From: Acinetobacter sp. ANC 4862
GTDB taxonomy: Bacteria > Pseudomonadota > Gammaproteobacteria > Pseudomonadales > Moraxellaceae
Length of the DNA stretch: 64,000 nucleotides
Direction: 5' to 3'
NCBI RefSeq assembly: GCF_004336635.1
Contig: NZ_SJXH01000008.1
Location: 1 to 64,000 of the forward strand
Shown in pieces: positions 54,908 through 64,000 of this stretch. The position numbers and the translations under genes were made by a program. The notes under the pieces were generated by a model that had not been told where the DNA came from, searched no databases, and worked only from the letters and a program-made list of their open reading frames with translations. Numbering within the stretch: the stretch's first letter is position 1; the number at the start of each line of letters is the position of its first letter.

Positions 54908-55659
54908 AATTTATAACGTCCTTTGGCTAAGGCAATACGCATTTGTAAGGCATTCATAGCCCCATGTGTACTGACCCGGGGAATATTAAATTGATTTAAT
55001 TCTGTATAAGCTTCAACTTTCTTACGGGTGGATACTGCATTTTTGAAGCCAATTTCTTTTGCCATTTGCTGATGTTTTTCATTAAAACGCCCAAAAGGAT
55101 AAGCAAAACTCGGGCAGCGCCCCACGAGTACTTCAACATCTCGTTTAGAATTTTGCATTTCTTGAAAGGCATCTTCATCGCTTAATTTAAGTAAATTTAC
55201 ATGATGTTGCGTATGTGCCCCAAACTCAATCACGCCAGAATCAGACATTTCATGAATCTGTTCAGGATTTAATTTTTCAATCCCTTCAATTTGCGTCGCA
55301 AGAAAAATGGTGGCTTTGGCATGGTATTTTTTAAGTAGCGGATAAGCATATTGATAGTTATCTAAAAATCCATCATCAAAAGATAACGCTACAACATTTT
55401 TTTGCCCCTGATACTGATCCAGTTCGGAAACAAAACAAAAAATACTGCCTTTTTTAACTAAATATTGCAGTAACTGTTCAAACTTTTGTGGGGGCATATT
55501 CATCCCCGAGGCATCTTCATGCGGTGTAACTTGATGCAACATCACAATTCTCGGCAACTTTGCGCCACGAAAAGGCAACCAAAAAGTATAATTACCCAAT
55601 AGATATAACACCGCAGCTAGAGCAATTATGCCAACAACAATATAAAGCAACCACATCAT
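54904..55659 (-). CDS. Polysaccharide deacetylase (Pda of outer-core loci)
   Basis: The 251-aa protein has an N-terminal membrane anchor (LLYIVVGIIALAAVLYLLGNYTFW) and a NodB-type domain. The first motif is VVALSFDDGFLDNY with the catalytic Asp and metal Asp; the second is IEFGAHTQHHVNL with the metal His residues; a later motif is FAYPFGRF. Similar genes named pda occur in Acinetobacter outer-core loci, where they are expected to de-N-acetylate a core sugar. It is coupled by 4-bp overlaps to the GT2 gene and the CgeB-like gene. Confidence 0.88.
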   Translation of the reverse strand: MMWLLYIVVGIIALAAVLYLLGNYTFWLPFRGAKLPRIVMLHQVTPHEDASGMNMPPQKFEQLLQYLVKKGSIFCFVSELDQYQGQKNVVALSFDDGFLDNYQYAYPLLKKYHAKATIFLATQIEGIEKLNPEQIHEMSDSGVIEFGAHTQHHVNLLKLSDEDAFQEMQNSKRDVEVLVGRCPSFAYPFGRFNEKHQQMAKEIGFKNAVSTRKKVEAYTELNQFNIPRVSTHGAMNALQMRIALAKGRYKL

Positions 55660-56684
55660 GCATAGACCTCATGTGCCCATTCATAGGCTTCAGACAAAGG
55701 CTGATCAAAAGTCACCTCAACCATGAATTGGGTAATACGTTTAGCATTAAAACTTGCACGTGTTTTGTTCCAACCCGCTTCAGCAATACGCTTCGCCTCT
55801 TCTGGATGTGTAGCATAGAATTGAATTTTTTCAGCTAAATCAAACTGATCATTAAAATAAACGACTTCTTGTTCCGTATAGAGTTTATCAAAGCCCGGAA
55901 TACGTGGACTAAACGTCAGTAATCCATTTCCTGTGAGTTGCACAATTCGGTCCGAACTATATAAAGTCACATCATTTTTACGTGAATAGTTTAAGCCCAT
56001 ACGCGATTGCGAAAGAACTTTGTAATAACCTTTACCATAAACACCCGGTTGTTCAAAACAGCCATAATATTGATATTGAACATGGTCGTTTTTTAAAGTA
56101 TCGGCTAAATCTTTTAAGAATTTTTCACGTTCAGGTTCTTTATACACCACACCACAAAAAATAAATTCTTTATCAATATTTGTTGATTCAAACTGTTTTA
56201 ATTGTTCAACATTACGATGTCCCACATTAGGCATATAAGCCACTTTCAAATGCGGTTGCTTAAGTTTTTCAAGATATTCACCGCCTGTGGTACAGAAAAT
56301 TGCATCCAAATAAGGTGAAAATTCACGTACAAACCCCAGCTTATGTTCTAAATACAATGGATCAACATACCAAAATGCAATTTTAGTTTGTGGATAGCGT
56401 TGCTTGATTTCTTTGAGTACATCAGGACTCATCAAATCACTATGACCAATCAAGACCAGATCTGGCTCAATATTGTCGACAATTTTTAAAATTTCTTTAT
56501 TGGCCCAACTTGCACCCAATTTTTTAGTTTTAAATACAGTCCCCATTCGCGCCATATCACGAAAACTAAAATCATAAACAAAGTGACCATTTTCAATGAG
56601 ACCTGCAGAAATTTTACGATCTGTGCAGTAAAAATGTGCGCCTTGCTTATTAAATCCAAAGTTCGCGATATGTAGAATTTTCAT
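55656..56684 (-). CDS. CgeB-like glycosyltransferase
   Basis: The 342-aa protein begins at ATG 56684 with MKILHIANFGFNKQGAHFYC; a TTG four codons earlier is less likely. It resembles the CgeB / GT1-like group: LVLIGHSDLMSPDVLKEIKQRYP in the first half, and a C-terminal part with QSRMGLNYSRKNDVTLYSSDRIVQLTGNG and FSPRIPGFDKLYTEQEVVYFND, common to these transferases. It heads the four-gene coupled unit ending at 53100. The sugar is unknown. Confidence 0.82.
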   Translation of the reverse strand: MKILHIANFGFNKQGAHFYCTDRKISAGLIENGHFVYDFSFRDMARMGTVFKTKKLGASWANKEILKIVDNIEPDLVLIGHSDLMSPDVLKEIKQRYPQTKIAFWYVDPLYLEHKLGFVREFSPYLDAIFCTTGGEYLEKLKQPHLKVAYMPNVGHRNVEQLKQFESTNIDKEFIFCGVVYKEPEREKFLKDLADTLKNDHVQYQYYGCFEQPGVYGKGYYKVLSQSRMGLNYSRKNDVTLYSSDRIVQLTGNGLLTFSPRIPGFDKLYTEQEVVYFNDQFDLAEKIQFYATHPEEAKRIAEAGWNKTRASFNAKRITQFMVEVTFDQPLSEAYEWAHEVYA

Positions 56685-56801
56685 ATAAAAGCTCAAATGT
56701 CCCTGTTTTTTGCTGTATGTGATGCCATTTCTTAATCTAACAATAGATTCAAAAATTGATCAAAACATAACTAAAAATTTTACTTTGTACTAAATCAGTA
56801 A

Positions 56802-58277
56802 TCATTGCAAAGATTGATAACTCACATAGTTATCCCAATCAAATACCAGTACATGGTCGTTATTTGGAATATGCTCTAAATCCCGATTTGCATCTAAGTA
56901 AGGTGTTTTAACCCCTAGAAAACCAGCATAAATATTCATAAAATCATAAGCACTAATTGTTTTATCTACATCAACACGCTTTTTCTCATCACTGCTGAGC
57001 ATAAAGAAAGGAACATCATAATTGTGCTTAAATTTATTATCCACATTATAACCATCAGATGTTACAGTCATCCCATGATCAGAAAAATAACTCAAATGAA
57101 AGCTACGTTTTGATTTTGATAATATGTTGTAAGTCTGCTCAATAAAATGATCCAGTTTATTTATGCTCGATAAATAACAGTTAATGGCTTCAGATTGGTC
57201 TGGATACAAGCGTGGTTGTTTAAACAAGCGCTCACAAGCGTCTGGATGTGAACCCATCATGTGAATAAAGATGACATTGTTCCGATTTTTATATTTTTCT
57301 AATTGCTTTTCAACAATATCTAGCAATTTGTCATCATCAATATTATTTGACATATAGTTTCCGGTTTTCATGAAAAATGTATGATCCGCATGAATCGCTA
57401 TTTTAGATACAGTTGTATCATTTTTTCCTAAAAAACCCTGGTTTGAAATCCAAATCGTATTGTATTTCGCTTGTTTCGCCAGTGTGACTACATTTAACCC
57501 AACATCTATATCTCTTTGAGGATTCATATAAGCAAGTGTTCGAATCAAACTTGTAGCTGTATTCGGTGCTGTAGAAATATATTGTTTTACTCGTGTCACA
57601 GGTGCTTGATCTAAAAATGGCGTAGTTTTTTTATCATAACCATAAAACGATAAAAAATCTCGTTCAACACTCTCACCAATAATCACTATTTGATTGTCAT
57701 ATTTAGGTTGAATGGATGAAATTTTCCAATCCGCATTGGGGCTATTTTCAGCATTTAATTTTTTTTCTTCTTTTTGATATTTAATCGTTGCTGCAATGGT
57801 TTGCACACTAAAAATATTAAAAACATTAAGACCTAATAAAAAAAATGCAGGTAATTTTCTAAGTCGAATTGAATAATATAAAGGTTGAACAAAAAAATAA
57901 TACAATGACAGAAGTAATAAACAAAATCCATATATCCAATATTTCAAATGGATTACTGATAAAAATTCTAGTGCTTCATTTTGATTGGTTTGCAAAACCG
58001 AAGCCATTATACCTAAAGACATATGACCTTGTAAGAAACCAGTTGCCGATGCAATATAGGCCACCAAAAGCAGACAACAAAAAATCAAAATACTTTTAAG
58101 TGCAATAAATCTACATTGCTTAATAAAGATAAAAAAATAGATATTTAAAATAAAAATTATAATAAAAATTGGAAAGTCTTTTACTTCAAGTAAATAATCC
58201 CAAAAACCGAGTCCTAATGTATAACCGAGTGACAAAAGTACTGGAAGCGCATATATTTGCAACAATCTTTTAAACAT
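56802..58277 (-). CDS. Phosphoethanolamine transferase-like membrane enzyme (EptA/sulfatase fold)
   Basis: From ATG 58277 the protein has 491 aa. The N-terminal half has about five membrane segments. The C-terminal periplasmic sulfatase-fold domain has IVIIGESVERDFLSFYGYDKKTTPF, the likely nucleophile threonine region APNTATSLIRTLA, and the metal motif YFSDHGM. It should transfer phosphoethanolamine to lipid A or core sugars, or to another glycan. That changes surface charge and, in relatives, polymyxin sensitivity. A TTG start four codons earlier is possible. It stands between the glycosyltransferase unit and the ELM1-type gene. Confidence 0.85.
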   Translation of the reverse strand: MFKRLLQIYALPVLLSLGYTLGLGFWDYLLEVKDFPIFIIIFILNIYFFIFIKQCRFIALKSILIFCCLLLVAYIASATGFLQGHMSLGIMASVLQTNQNEALEFLSVIHLKYWIYGFCLLLLSLYYFFVQPLYYSIRLRKLPAFFLLGLNVFNIFSVQTIAATIKYQKEEKKLNAENSPNADWKISSIQPKYDNQIVIIGESVERDFLSFYGYDKKTTPFLDQAPVTRVKQYISTAPNTATSLIRTLAYMNPQRDIDVGLNVVTLAKQAKYNTIWISNQGFLGKNDTTVSKIAIHADHTFFMKTGNYMSNNIDDDKLLDIVEKQLEKYKNRNNVIFIHMMGSHPDACERLFKQPRLYPDQSEAINCYLSSINKLDHFIEQTYNILSKSKRSFHLSYFSDHGMTVTSDGYNVDNKFKHNYDVPFFMLSSDEKKRVDVDKTISAYDFMNIYAGFLGVKTPYLDANRDLEHIPNNDHVLVFDWDNYVSYQSLQ

Positions 58278-58392
58278 CTGTATTACCAAATTTATTTTAT
58301 ATATTTAATGCCCGTAAAACAGATATTAAACAACTGTTAAAAACAGACCTCCCCTCTTGGGTACAAATATTACAGAAAATAATCAATAAAAT

Positions 58393-59283
58393 CTATTTAC
58401 TTAAAAGTCTATTTGCCACTTTTTCTGCCTCAGTAAAGGTCATTGCTTCTGTTAATTTTTTTAAATCAAATTCAGTAAAAACTAACTGCTGCTTTAAAAT
58501 TAAATCAATTGAATTTGTAATCCGATCTTCCTTCAACCGGTCAACTTCCATCACCCCAACCTTACATCCCGCTGTTAGTGCCTCAAAAATCATTGAAACA
58601 CTATCTTCCGTGACCCAAACTGCTTCTGCCTTTTGCATTTCTTCAAAAATCCAGCCTTGCGGTGTCTTTTCAACCGGAAATATTTTTAGCCTTGATACAA
58701 ATGCTTTTTCATTCAAATGCTCTAAAAATTCTTTCGGTGTACGTCGTGAAGTGGTCAGAATAATGTCAGCTTGAGGGTGAAGATCGACTATTTGCTGAAT
58801 TGAATCTAAAACTTTTGCTTCATTCCACTGATGTCGTTTGGACGATCCACCTAACGCAATTAAAAATCTATTCTGCTGATGTCTCTGTTCATTCACAATT
58901 GGATTTAGCGCACCTTTAGTCACAATGACCCGCTCTGATGCTGCCACACCGTCATGTTCAGGAATAATCGCATAATCAAACCAGGCAACAGGAAAATTAG
59001 GTTTCATTAAGATAATCGTTTTTGCTTGAGGATATACTTCCCCTAACAGTAAAACACGCAATTGAGTATGACTGCCTACGCCAAAAATATAATTTGGTCG
59101 TTGCTTTAGCGCTGCAATGTTCTTGTTAAAAATTGCTGACAATAAGCTAAAAACTGGCAATTTATCTATTGATACTTCCTCAAAGGTGACTTCCTCTGCA
59201 CTTTGCCTTTGCATCGCTTTATATAAGCCGACTGCTTGTGAGCGATGCCCTGCTTTGCCATCACTAACATAGACAATATGCAT
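58393..59283 (-). CDS. ELM1-family protein (GtrOC1-type)
   Basis: The 296-aa protein opens MHIVYVSDGKAGHRSQAVGL, the N-terminus of the ELM1 family (PF06258), named from a plant mitochondrial fission factor. Other segments are NRFLIALGGSSKRHQWNE and VWVTEDSVSMIFEALTAGCKVGVMEV, reminiscent of GT-B donor domains. Bacterial members lie in LPS/LOS loci and are probably glycosyltransferases; in Acinetobacter this type is usually next to ilvE, as here. It is probably cytoplasmic. Confidence 0.8.
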   Translation of the reverse strand: MHIVYVSDGKAGHRSQAVGLYKAMQRQSAEEVTFEEVSIDKLPVFSLLSAIFNKNIAALKQRPNYIFGVGSHTQLRVLLLGEVYPQAKTIILMKPNFPVAWFDYAIIPEHDGVAASERVIVTKGALNPIVNEQRHQQNRFLIALGGSSKRHQWNEAKVLDSIQQIVDLHPQADIILTTSRRTPKEFLEHLNEKAFVSRLKIFPVEKTPQGWIFEEMQKAEAVWVTEDSVSMIFEALTAGCKVGVMEVDRLKEDRITNSIDLILKQQLVFTEFDLKKLTEAMTFTEAEKVANRLLSK

Positions 59284-59325
59284 AAAAAGTGTCCTTAAAA
59301 GAAAATAATCTCAAATCTTAATCAA

Positions 59326-59353
59326 TAAAAAAGGCGAAACTTTCGTTTCGCCT
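59326..59353 (-). terminator. Terminator after ilvE
   Basis: GGCGAAAC (59333-59340) and GTTTCGCC (59345-59352) pair around TTTC. A6-7 at 59326-59332 gives the minus-strand U tract. It separates ilvE from the outer-core genes. Confidence 0.88.
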
Positions 59354-59373
59354 CTTCATCTTAACCGATCAAC

Positions 59374-60300
59374 TTATTTTACGTAAGTCAACCAATGTGC
59401 ATATTTAGGGTCTTTACCCTGAACTGCATCAAAGAATGCTTTTTGAATTTGTGTGGTAATTGGACCACGTGAACCACAACCAATTTCACGATCATCATAT
59501 TCACGAATTGGTGTTACTTCAGCAGCAGTACCAGTAAAGAAGGCTTCATCACCAATGTAGAATTCATCACGGGTGATACGGCGTTCAAACACTTCAATAC
59601 CCAAGTCTTTGGCAATGGTAATAATGGTTTGACGCGTAATACCGTCTAAAGCACCGCCAGCGATATCAGGTGTATGCAATGCGCCATCTTTAACCAAGAA
59701 TACGTTTTCACCTGAACCCTGACATACATAGCCTTGTGGGTCCATCAACATTGCTTCATCGTAACCAGAATGTGCAACTTCTTGGTGTGCAAGAATAGAC
59801 AAAGTATAGTTACCCGATGCTTTTGCCTTACACATCGTCACGTTAGGATGATGATGGGTAAATGATGAAGTTTTAACACGAATACCTTTCGCCATCGCTT
59901 CATCACCAAGGTAAGCACCCCAGCTCCATGCAGCAACAGTCGCATGAATGGTATTGTCAGTTGCAGCGATACCCAGTTTTTCAGAACCGATAAAGATAAT
60001 TGGACGCAAATAGCAAGACGCTAATTTATTTTCACGTACGACATCAATTTGAGCTTGCTCTAGAGTTTTTTGATCAAATGGAACTTTCATTTGATAAATT
60101 TTTGCAGAGTTGAGCAAACGTTTTGTATGATCCTGAAGACGGAAAATCGCAGTTCCGTTAGGAGTCTCATAAGCACGGACACCTTCAAACACACCCATAC
60201 TGTAATGTAAGGTATGTGTTAAGACGTGGATTTTTGCCTCACGCCAATCAACCATTTGTCCATCTTGCCAAATAAAACCATCACGATCAGCCAAGTTCAT
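59374..60300 (-). CDS. ilvE: Branched-chain amino acid aminotransferase IlvE
   Basis: IlvE interconverts branched-chain amino and keto acids with PLP. The 308-aa fold-type IV enzyme has FIWQDGQMVDWREAKIHVLTHTLHYSMGVFEGVRAY, the PLP lysine in CKAKASGNYTLS, and DEAMLMDPQGYVCQGSGENVF. The end has FFTGTAAEVTPIREYDDREIG. It is the right border of the LOS outer-core locus. It lies 34 bp downstream of glnE on the same strand and may share its transcript. Confidence 0.96.
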   Translation of the reverse strand: MNLADRDGFIWQDGQMVDWREAKIHVLTHTLHYSMGVFEGVRAYETPNGTAIFRLQDHTKRLLNSAKIYQMKVPFDQKTLEQAQIDVVRENKLASCYLRPIIFIGSEKLGIAATDNTIHATVAAWSWGAYLGDEAMAKGIRVKTSSFTHHHPNVTMCKAKASGNYTLSILAHQEVAHSGYDEAMLMDPQGYVCQGSGENVFLVKDGALHTPDIAGGALDGITRQTIITIAKDLGIEVFERRITRDEFYIGDEAFFTGTAAEVTPIREYDDREIGCGSRGPITTQIQKAFFDAVQGKDPKYAHWLTYVK

Positions 60301-60334
60301 GGCGCACTCTCCAAATTTTTATACACAGTCATCT

Positions 60335-63079
60335 TTATCCAATGCAAATATTTGCAGTTGGATCAATTAATCTTTGCCATAACTTGCAAACGATCACGCG
60401 GGTATCGTGCCAGTCCGCAGCATTCACTTGCATGGATTGATTCGCAAGGGCTAAACGGTGGCTCTCGGCTCGTTCACTGAGATAAGCTTGAATCAATGCT
60501 GTCGCGTCGTCGCTGGATAAGCAACCTGCTTTTGCGGCATCTTCAAGGATTCGTACATTGTCGGAGTAATGGGCGAGATCGGGATTCGACCCACTCCAGG
60601 CTAACACCGCATACTGTGCCATAAATTCTATATCAACGATACCACCTGCGTCCTGTTTTAAATGAAAAATTCCATCTTTTTGCTGTTCTTTCGATGAGCC
60701 TAAATGGTCTTTCATTTTTTGGCGCATCTTCAAAACTTCTTCCCGAACTTTAGCTTCATCTCGCGGCTGGGTCAAAATAAGGCACCGTAATGCTTCAAAT
60801 TTTTCACGTAAACTTTTTTCACCAGCAATAGATCGTGCACGAACCAAAGCCTGATGTTCCCACACCCAGGCACTTTTCAGCTGATACTGCTCAAAGGCTT
60901 TTAGACTGGTCACCAATAAACCCGCCTCACCCGATGGACGCAAACGGGTATCAATTTCATAGACCCGACCATCCAGAGTTTGCGTGGTCATCAACGACAT
61001 CAACTTTTGAGCAACCCGCATGGCAAACTCGAACCCACTAATCGGCTTCTGACCATCAGTATCGCCCTGTTCACTCATATAATGAATAAACACCAGATCC
61101 AGATCAGAGCCGTAGCCCATCTCGATTCCACCCAGCTTTCCATAGCCTGCCACGACAAATGCCATGTGATCAAGTGAACAACGTTGACCCTCTGCATCAA
61201 GCGGATAGCCATGTTTTTTCGCCGTAATTTGATACGCCAACTGTAAGGTGGCATTGACCGAGACTTCTGCAATATCCGTCAGTGCATCCGACACTTTCAT
61301 GAGTGGACTTTCGGCTAAAACATCACTGGCCGCAACCGCCAAGACATTAGATTTTTTGAATAATCTTAACACCCGCATTTGATCTTCAACCTGATCAATC
61401 TCAATGCGAAGTAGTTGCTGGCGCAGTGAATCTTCTAAATCTTGACGTTTCGGCAATTCAAAATCCATCGACAAGAATTCATCAAGCAACACTGGATAAT
61501 GGGTGAGTTCCTCACAAATCCACGGGCTTACGGTAGACATTTTAACCAGACGTTGCAACGCCCCTTTGCTTTCAATCAGCATCACCAGATACACAGTTCG
61601 ACGCATCACCGATTCAACCAAAGGCATTAAGCGTAATAATGCCACTTGCGGTTTATCCGACTGCAAAATGGCTTCAATCAAATGTGGCCAGAAGGCTTTT
61701 AAACGCTGAACCGCTTTCGCCGGCAATTTCTTTAGCGCATGTCCATACCAGAATTCATGAATCAGGTTTTTGGCATTGTCATCCAGCACGGCATCTAACT
61801 GTTTTTCCAGTTGGCTAAAACTTTCTATTAACGGATCGGGTTCTTTTTCCTTAATCAGGTGTTCAAACTGAAAAATAACTTTCGCGCGTTTCTGATTCAG
61901 AAATGCAATGAAGACATCCCAATCCGCAAAGCCTAAAGTTTCAATCATGCGCTGACGTAATTCAGGCTCACTCGGCAAGGACTGGGTTTGTTGATCATTC
62001 AACGCCTGAATAGCGTGTTCAACACGGCGCAAGAATAAATAAGCATCTTCCAGTTCAGCCACGGCTTGCACATCAAGCAACCCCACCTCACCCAGATGAT
62101 GCAGGCTGACTAAACATTGACGGTCTTGCAATTCAAGCTTGGAGCCACCGTAAATCAGCTGAAAAACCTGCACAATAAATTCGACTTCACGAATACCGCC
62201 TGCACCGAGCTTAATGTCATCTTCAATATTACGGCGCAGCACTTCGCGTTCAATCATGGCCTTCATTTCACGCATGGCTTCAAAGGCAGTGTAGTCGACA
62301 TACTTCCGGAACACGAAAGGTCGGGTCATCTCCAGAAGTTCATCACCTTCTTTTCCACCGGTCACAATACGTGCTTTAATCCAGGCATAACGTTCCCATT
62401 CACGCCCGTGCTGACTTAAGTATTTTTCCAAAGCAACATGACTAATCGCCAGTGCCGAACCATCCCCCCATGGACGCAAACGCATATCAACACGGAATAC
62501 AAAACCATCCGCAGTCATATGATCCAGCAGATAAATCAGTTTCTGTCCCCACAAAATACAGAATTGCTGTACATCAATACATTTACGACCATTGGTTTCA
62601 CCTTGCTCATCGAAAGCAAAAATAAGATCTATATCACTTGAAAGATTAAGTTCTTGAGCACCCAGTTTACCCATGGCGACCACAATTAAATCTTGTACCG
62701 TACCGTTATAACCCATCGGTTCGCCGTGCTTTGCAACCAGAGGAACTCTTGCGAATTTTTTTGCTGCGCAAATGGAGGCATCAGCAAAGTCTGAAAGTTC
62801 ACGGGTCAAGGTGACCACATCGGTAAGTTGGTTGGCATCCTGCCAGATCCAGCGAAACATCAAACGTGCACGAAGCACACGAATCGCACGCATCCATGTG
62901 ATTTCATCAGTGATATTGTCTAAAGCGCGATCCACAAAGTTCTGGATTTGCGTGGTGCTTAAAGGAACGAGAAATTGGTCAATTGCATAATCTTGTTCGA
63001 GGAGTACTGCATGATTTCCCAATACTTGTTCTACGTATTGGCTAGCACGTAATGTTTTGTGCAATTGTTCCGCATTCAT
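60335..63079 (-). CDS. glnE: Glutamine synthetase adenylyltransferase/adenylyl-removing enzyme GlnE
   Basis: GlnE adds and removes AMP on glutamine synthetase under control of PII. From ATG 63079 (AAGG 7 bp upstream) the protein has 914 aa; a TTG two codons earlier is less likely. Two nucleotidyltransferase domains are seen, with SSDIDLIFAF in the N-terminal half and YGSDLDLVFIH in the C-terminal half, each with the G/S-S-D-x-D active site. Segments FVFRVDMRLRPWGDGSALAIS and RVYEIDTRLRPSGEAGLL follow each of them. The length is typical. Confidence 0.96.
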   Translation of the reverse strand: MNAEQLHKTLRASQYVEQVLGNHAVLLEQDYAIDQFLVPLSTTQIQNFVDRALDNITDEITWMRAIRVLRARLMFRWIWQDANQLTDVVTLTRELSDFADASICAAKKFARVPLVAKHGEPMGYNGTVQDLIVVAMGKLGAQELNLSSDIDLIFAFDEQGETNGRKCIDVQQFCILWGQKLIYLLDHMTADGFVFRVDMRLRPWGDGSALAISHVALEKYLSQHGREWERYAWIKARIVTGGKEGDELLEMTRPFVFRKYVDYTAFEAMREMKAMIEREVLRRNIEDDIKLGAGGIREVEFIVQVFQLIYGGSKLELQDRQCLVSLHHLGEVGLLDVQAVAELEDAYLFLRRVEHAIQALNDQQTQSLPSEPELRQRMIETLGFADWDVFIAFLNQKRAKVIFQFEHLIKEKEPDPLIESFSQLEKQLDAVLDDNAKNLIHEFWYGHALKKLPAKAVQRLKAFWPHLIEAILQSDKPQVALLRLMPLVESVMRRTVYLVMLIESKGALQRLVKMSTVSPWICEELTHYPVLLDEFLSMDFELPKRQDLEDSLRQQLLRIEIDQVEDQMRVLRLFKKSNVLAVAASDVLAESPLMKVSDALTDIAEVSVNATLQLAYQITAKKHGYPLDAEGQRCSLDHMAFVVAGYGKLGGIEMGYGSDLDLVFIHYMSEQGDTDGQKPISGFEFAMRVAQKLMSLMTTQTLDGRVYEIDTRLRPSGEAGLLVTSLKAFEQYQLKSAWVWEHQALVRARSIAGEKSLREKFEALRCLILTQPRDEAKVREEVLKMRQKMKDHLGSSKEQQKDGIFHLKQDAGGIVDIEFMAQYAVLAWSGSNPDLAHYSDNVRILEDAAKAGCLSSDDATALIQAYLSERAESHRLALANQSMQVNAADWHDTRVIVCKLWQRLIDPTANICIG

Positions 63080-63161
63080 TTTCAAACCTTCAGCCGAGTT
63101 TTTTCTAGTTATATCAGTTGAAAAGAAATAGTGGAAAATAAATTTAGCGTTCTGTTCTGAT

Positions 63162-64000
63162 TTATTCAGTAATGGCTTGCTTCACGCCATTCAAAGATAA
63201 AGTTTGATGTGCATTCAAGGCTGTTGGTAAAGAGACTTTAAACGTCGTCCCCGCACCTTCTTTGGATTGCACAGAAATTTCACCTTGATTCAAATCGACG
63301 AAACGTTTACATAATACCAAGCCCAATCCTGTGCCTTTCTCACCAGCAGTTCCTTTAAAACTTACTGTTAAGCGGGGTTGGAAAAGCTCGTCAATCTGCG
63401 GTTGAGTCATCCCCAAGCCGGTATCTTGAATGTATATATCAACATACTGTGCGGATTGTTCTGCATGAATGGTGACTTTCCCCGTACCATCCACATGGGT
63501 GAATTTCAGTGCGTTTGAAACCAGATTCTGTAAAACGGAGGTCACCATATTAATATCGGCATAGACTTTTATATCGTCAGGCACTTGATCAATCAGCTGG
63601 ATATTTTTCTTAATCGCCAAGCTATTCAAGACATCAAAAACAATTTTTGAGGATTGTTTTAAATTAAAATTAATCGGGTGGTAAACAAAGCGCCCACCTT
63701 CTGCCATGGCCCAATTCAATAAACTTTCTAAAAGATTATAGGTTGACTGCGAAGTGTCCAACAAATAATCAGCAATACTCTGAATACTAGAATCATCCAG
63801 TGTTTCTCGCTCTTGAGCCAACACTTCCGAGAAACCGATTAAGCCATGAAATGGCGCACGCAGATCATGCGCAATAATTTGAAAAAACTTGGTTTTACTA
63901 AAATTTAAAGCAGATTGCTGTTCATATAATTCTTTGAGCTCGGCATAGTTTGAACGTAATTCAATGATATTAATCAAGCTCATGGCAAATTCATGCACCA
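63162..64000 (-). CDS. Sensor histidine kinase, C-terminal part (runs past the window edge)
   Basis: The frame is open to the right edge, so the protein is N-terminally incomplete here; at least 278 aa are seen. A coiled segment (ELRSNYAELKELYEQQSAL) leads to HisKA with FFQIIAHDLRAPFHGLIGF, the phospho-accepting His. HATPase motifs follow: LQNLVSNALKFTH, DTGLGMTQPQID and GTGLGLVLCKRFVDLNQGE. It resembles hybrid or response-regulator-linked kinases whose sensor lies before this piece. The partner regulator is not in the window. The gap to glnE is 82 bp. Confidence 0.88.
   Translation of the reverse strand, partial: VHEFAMSLINIIELRSNYAELKELYEQQSALNFSKTKFFQIIAHDLRAPFHGLIGFSEVLAQERETLDDSSIQSIADYLLDTSQSTYNLLESLLNWAMAEGGRFVYHPINFNLKQSSKIVFDVLNSLAIKKNIQLIDQVPDDIKVYADINMVTSVLQNLVSNALKFTHVDGTGKVTIHAEQSAQYVDIYIQDTGLGMTQPQIDELFQPRLTVSFKGTAGEKGTGLGLVLCKRFVDLNQGEISVQSKEGAGTTFKVSLPTALNAHQTLSLNGVKQAITE

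Overview
The window is chromosomal DNA from an Acinetobacter species or a very close relative. This rests on recognisable gene families and gene order, not on a database search. The markers are the Pro-Arg-His-Pro tRNA cluster, trpA-accD-folC-SPOR and trpF-trpB, a BaeSR two-component pair, and a lipo-oligosaccharide (LOS) outer-core locus bounded by aspS and ilvE, the usual place for that locus in Acinetobacter. The DNA is moderately AT-rich, and clearly more so between about 46 and 52 kb.

Layout. 1-0.7 kb: a 7-bp tandem repeat and four tRNA genes. 0.7-6.6 kb: nadA, argJ, a small secreted protein and secA, all on the minus strand. 6.9-9.3 kb: a 1-Cys peroxiredoxin, then a coupled metallo-beta-lactamase-fold hydrolase and tyrosine-phosphatase-like lipoprotein. 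9.4-13.4 kb: the coupled trpA-accD-folC-SPOR operon. 13.7-18.9 kb: an NhaC-type antiporter, an AraC-type regulator, a COG3687 protein, and DUF2804 and DUF1543 proteins. 19.0-19.3 kb: a hairpin-bounded non-coding element. 19.4-21.3 kb: trpF-trpB. 21.4-24.2 kb: a cobalamin riboswitch, a BtuB-like receptor and a corrinoid adenosyltransferase. 24.4-28.2 kb: glycerophosphodiesterase, acyl-CoA desaturase and SelO. 28.2-31.4 kb: BaeSR with a divergent internally duplicated lipoprotein. 31.6-35.4 kb: two paralogous acyl-CoA dehydrogenases. 35.4-42.3 kb: PsiE, an RcnB-like protein, a phospholipase D-like protein, and a ZnuD-like receptor behind a near-perfect Zur box. 42.4-46 kb: aspS, an LpxL/HtrB-type acyltransferase and two copies of a small membrane protein. 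46.2-59.3 kb: the LOS outer-core region, carrying a decayed glycosyltransferase and a stack of insertion sequences. 59.3-64 kb: ilvE, glnE and a histidine kinase cut by the window edge.

The outer-core region is the accessory part. It has GT4, GT2, GT8 and CgeB-like glycosyltransferases, a polysaccharide deacetylase, a GINT1-like protein, an ELM1-family protein, a phosphoethanolamine-transferase-like enzyme and an O-antigen-ligase-like membrane protein. Four minus-strand genes there overlap by 4 bp each and so form one translationally coupled unit. Beside them, a complete IS982-family element sits inside an older IS5-type transposase gene with a 6-bp target duplication, and the broken gene can be rejoined in frame. 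Next to it are fused 5' and 3' remnants of two other IS5-family elements, and then a frameshifted glycosyltransferase remnant. The region has clearly been remodelled by transposition and gene decay.

Regulatory sites supported directly by sequence are the cobalamin riboswitch, the Zur box, a strong tRNA promoter, several sigma-70-like promoters and many intrinsic terminators. Gene starts were moved from the longest possible start wherever a ribosome-binding site, promoter or signal peptide required it.
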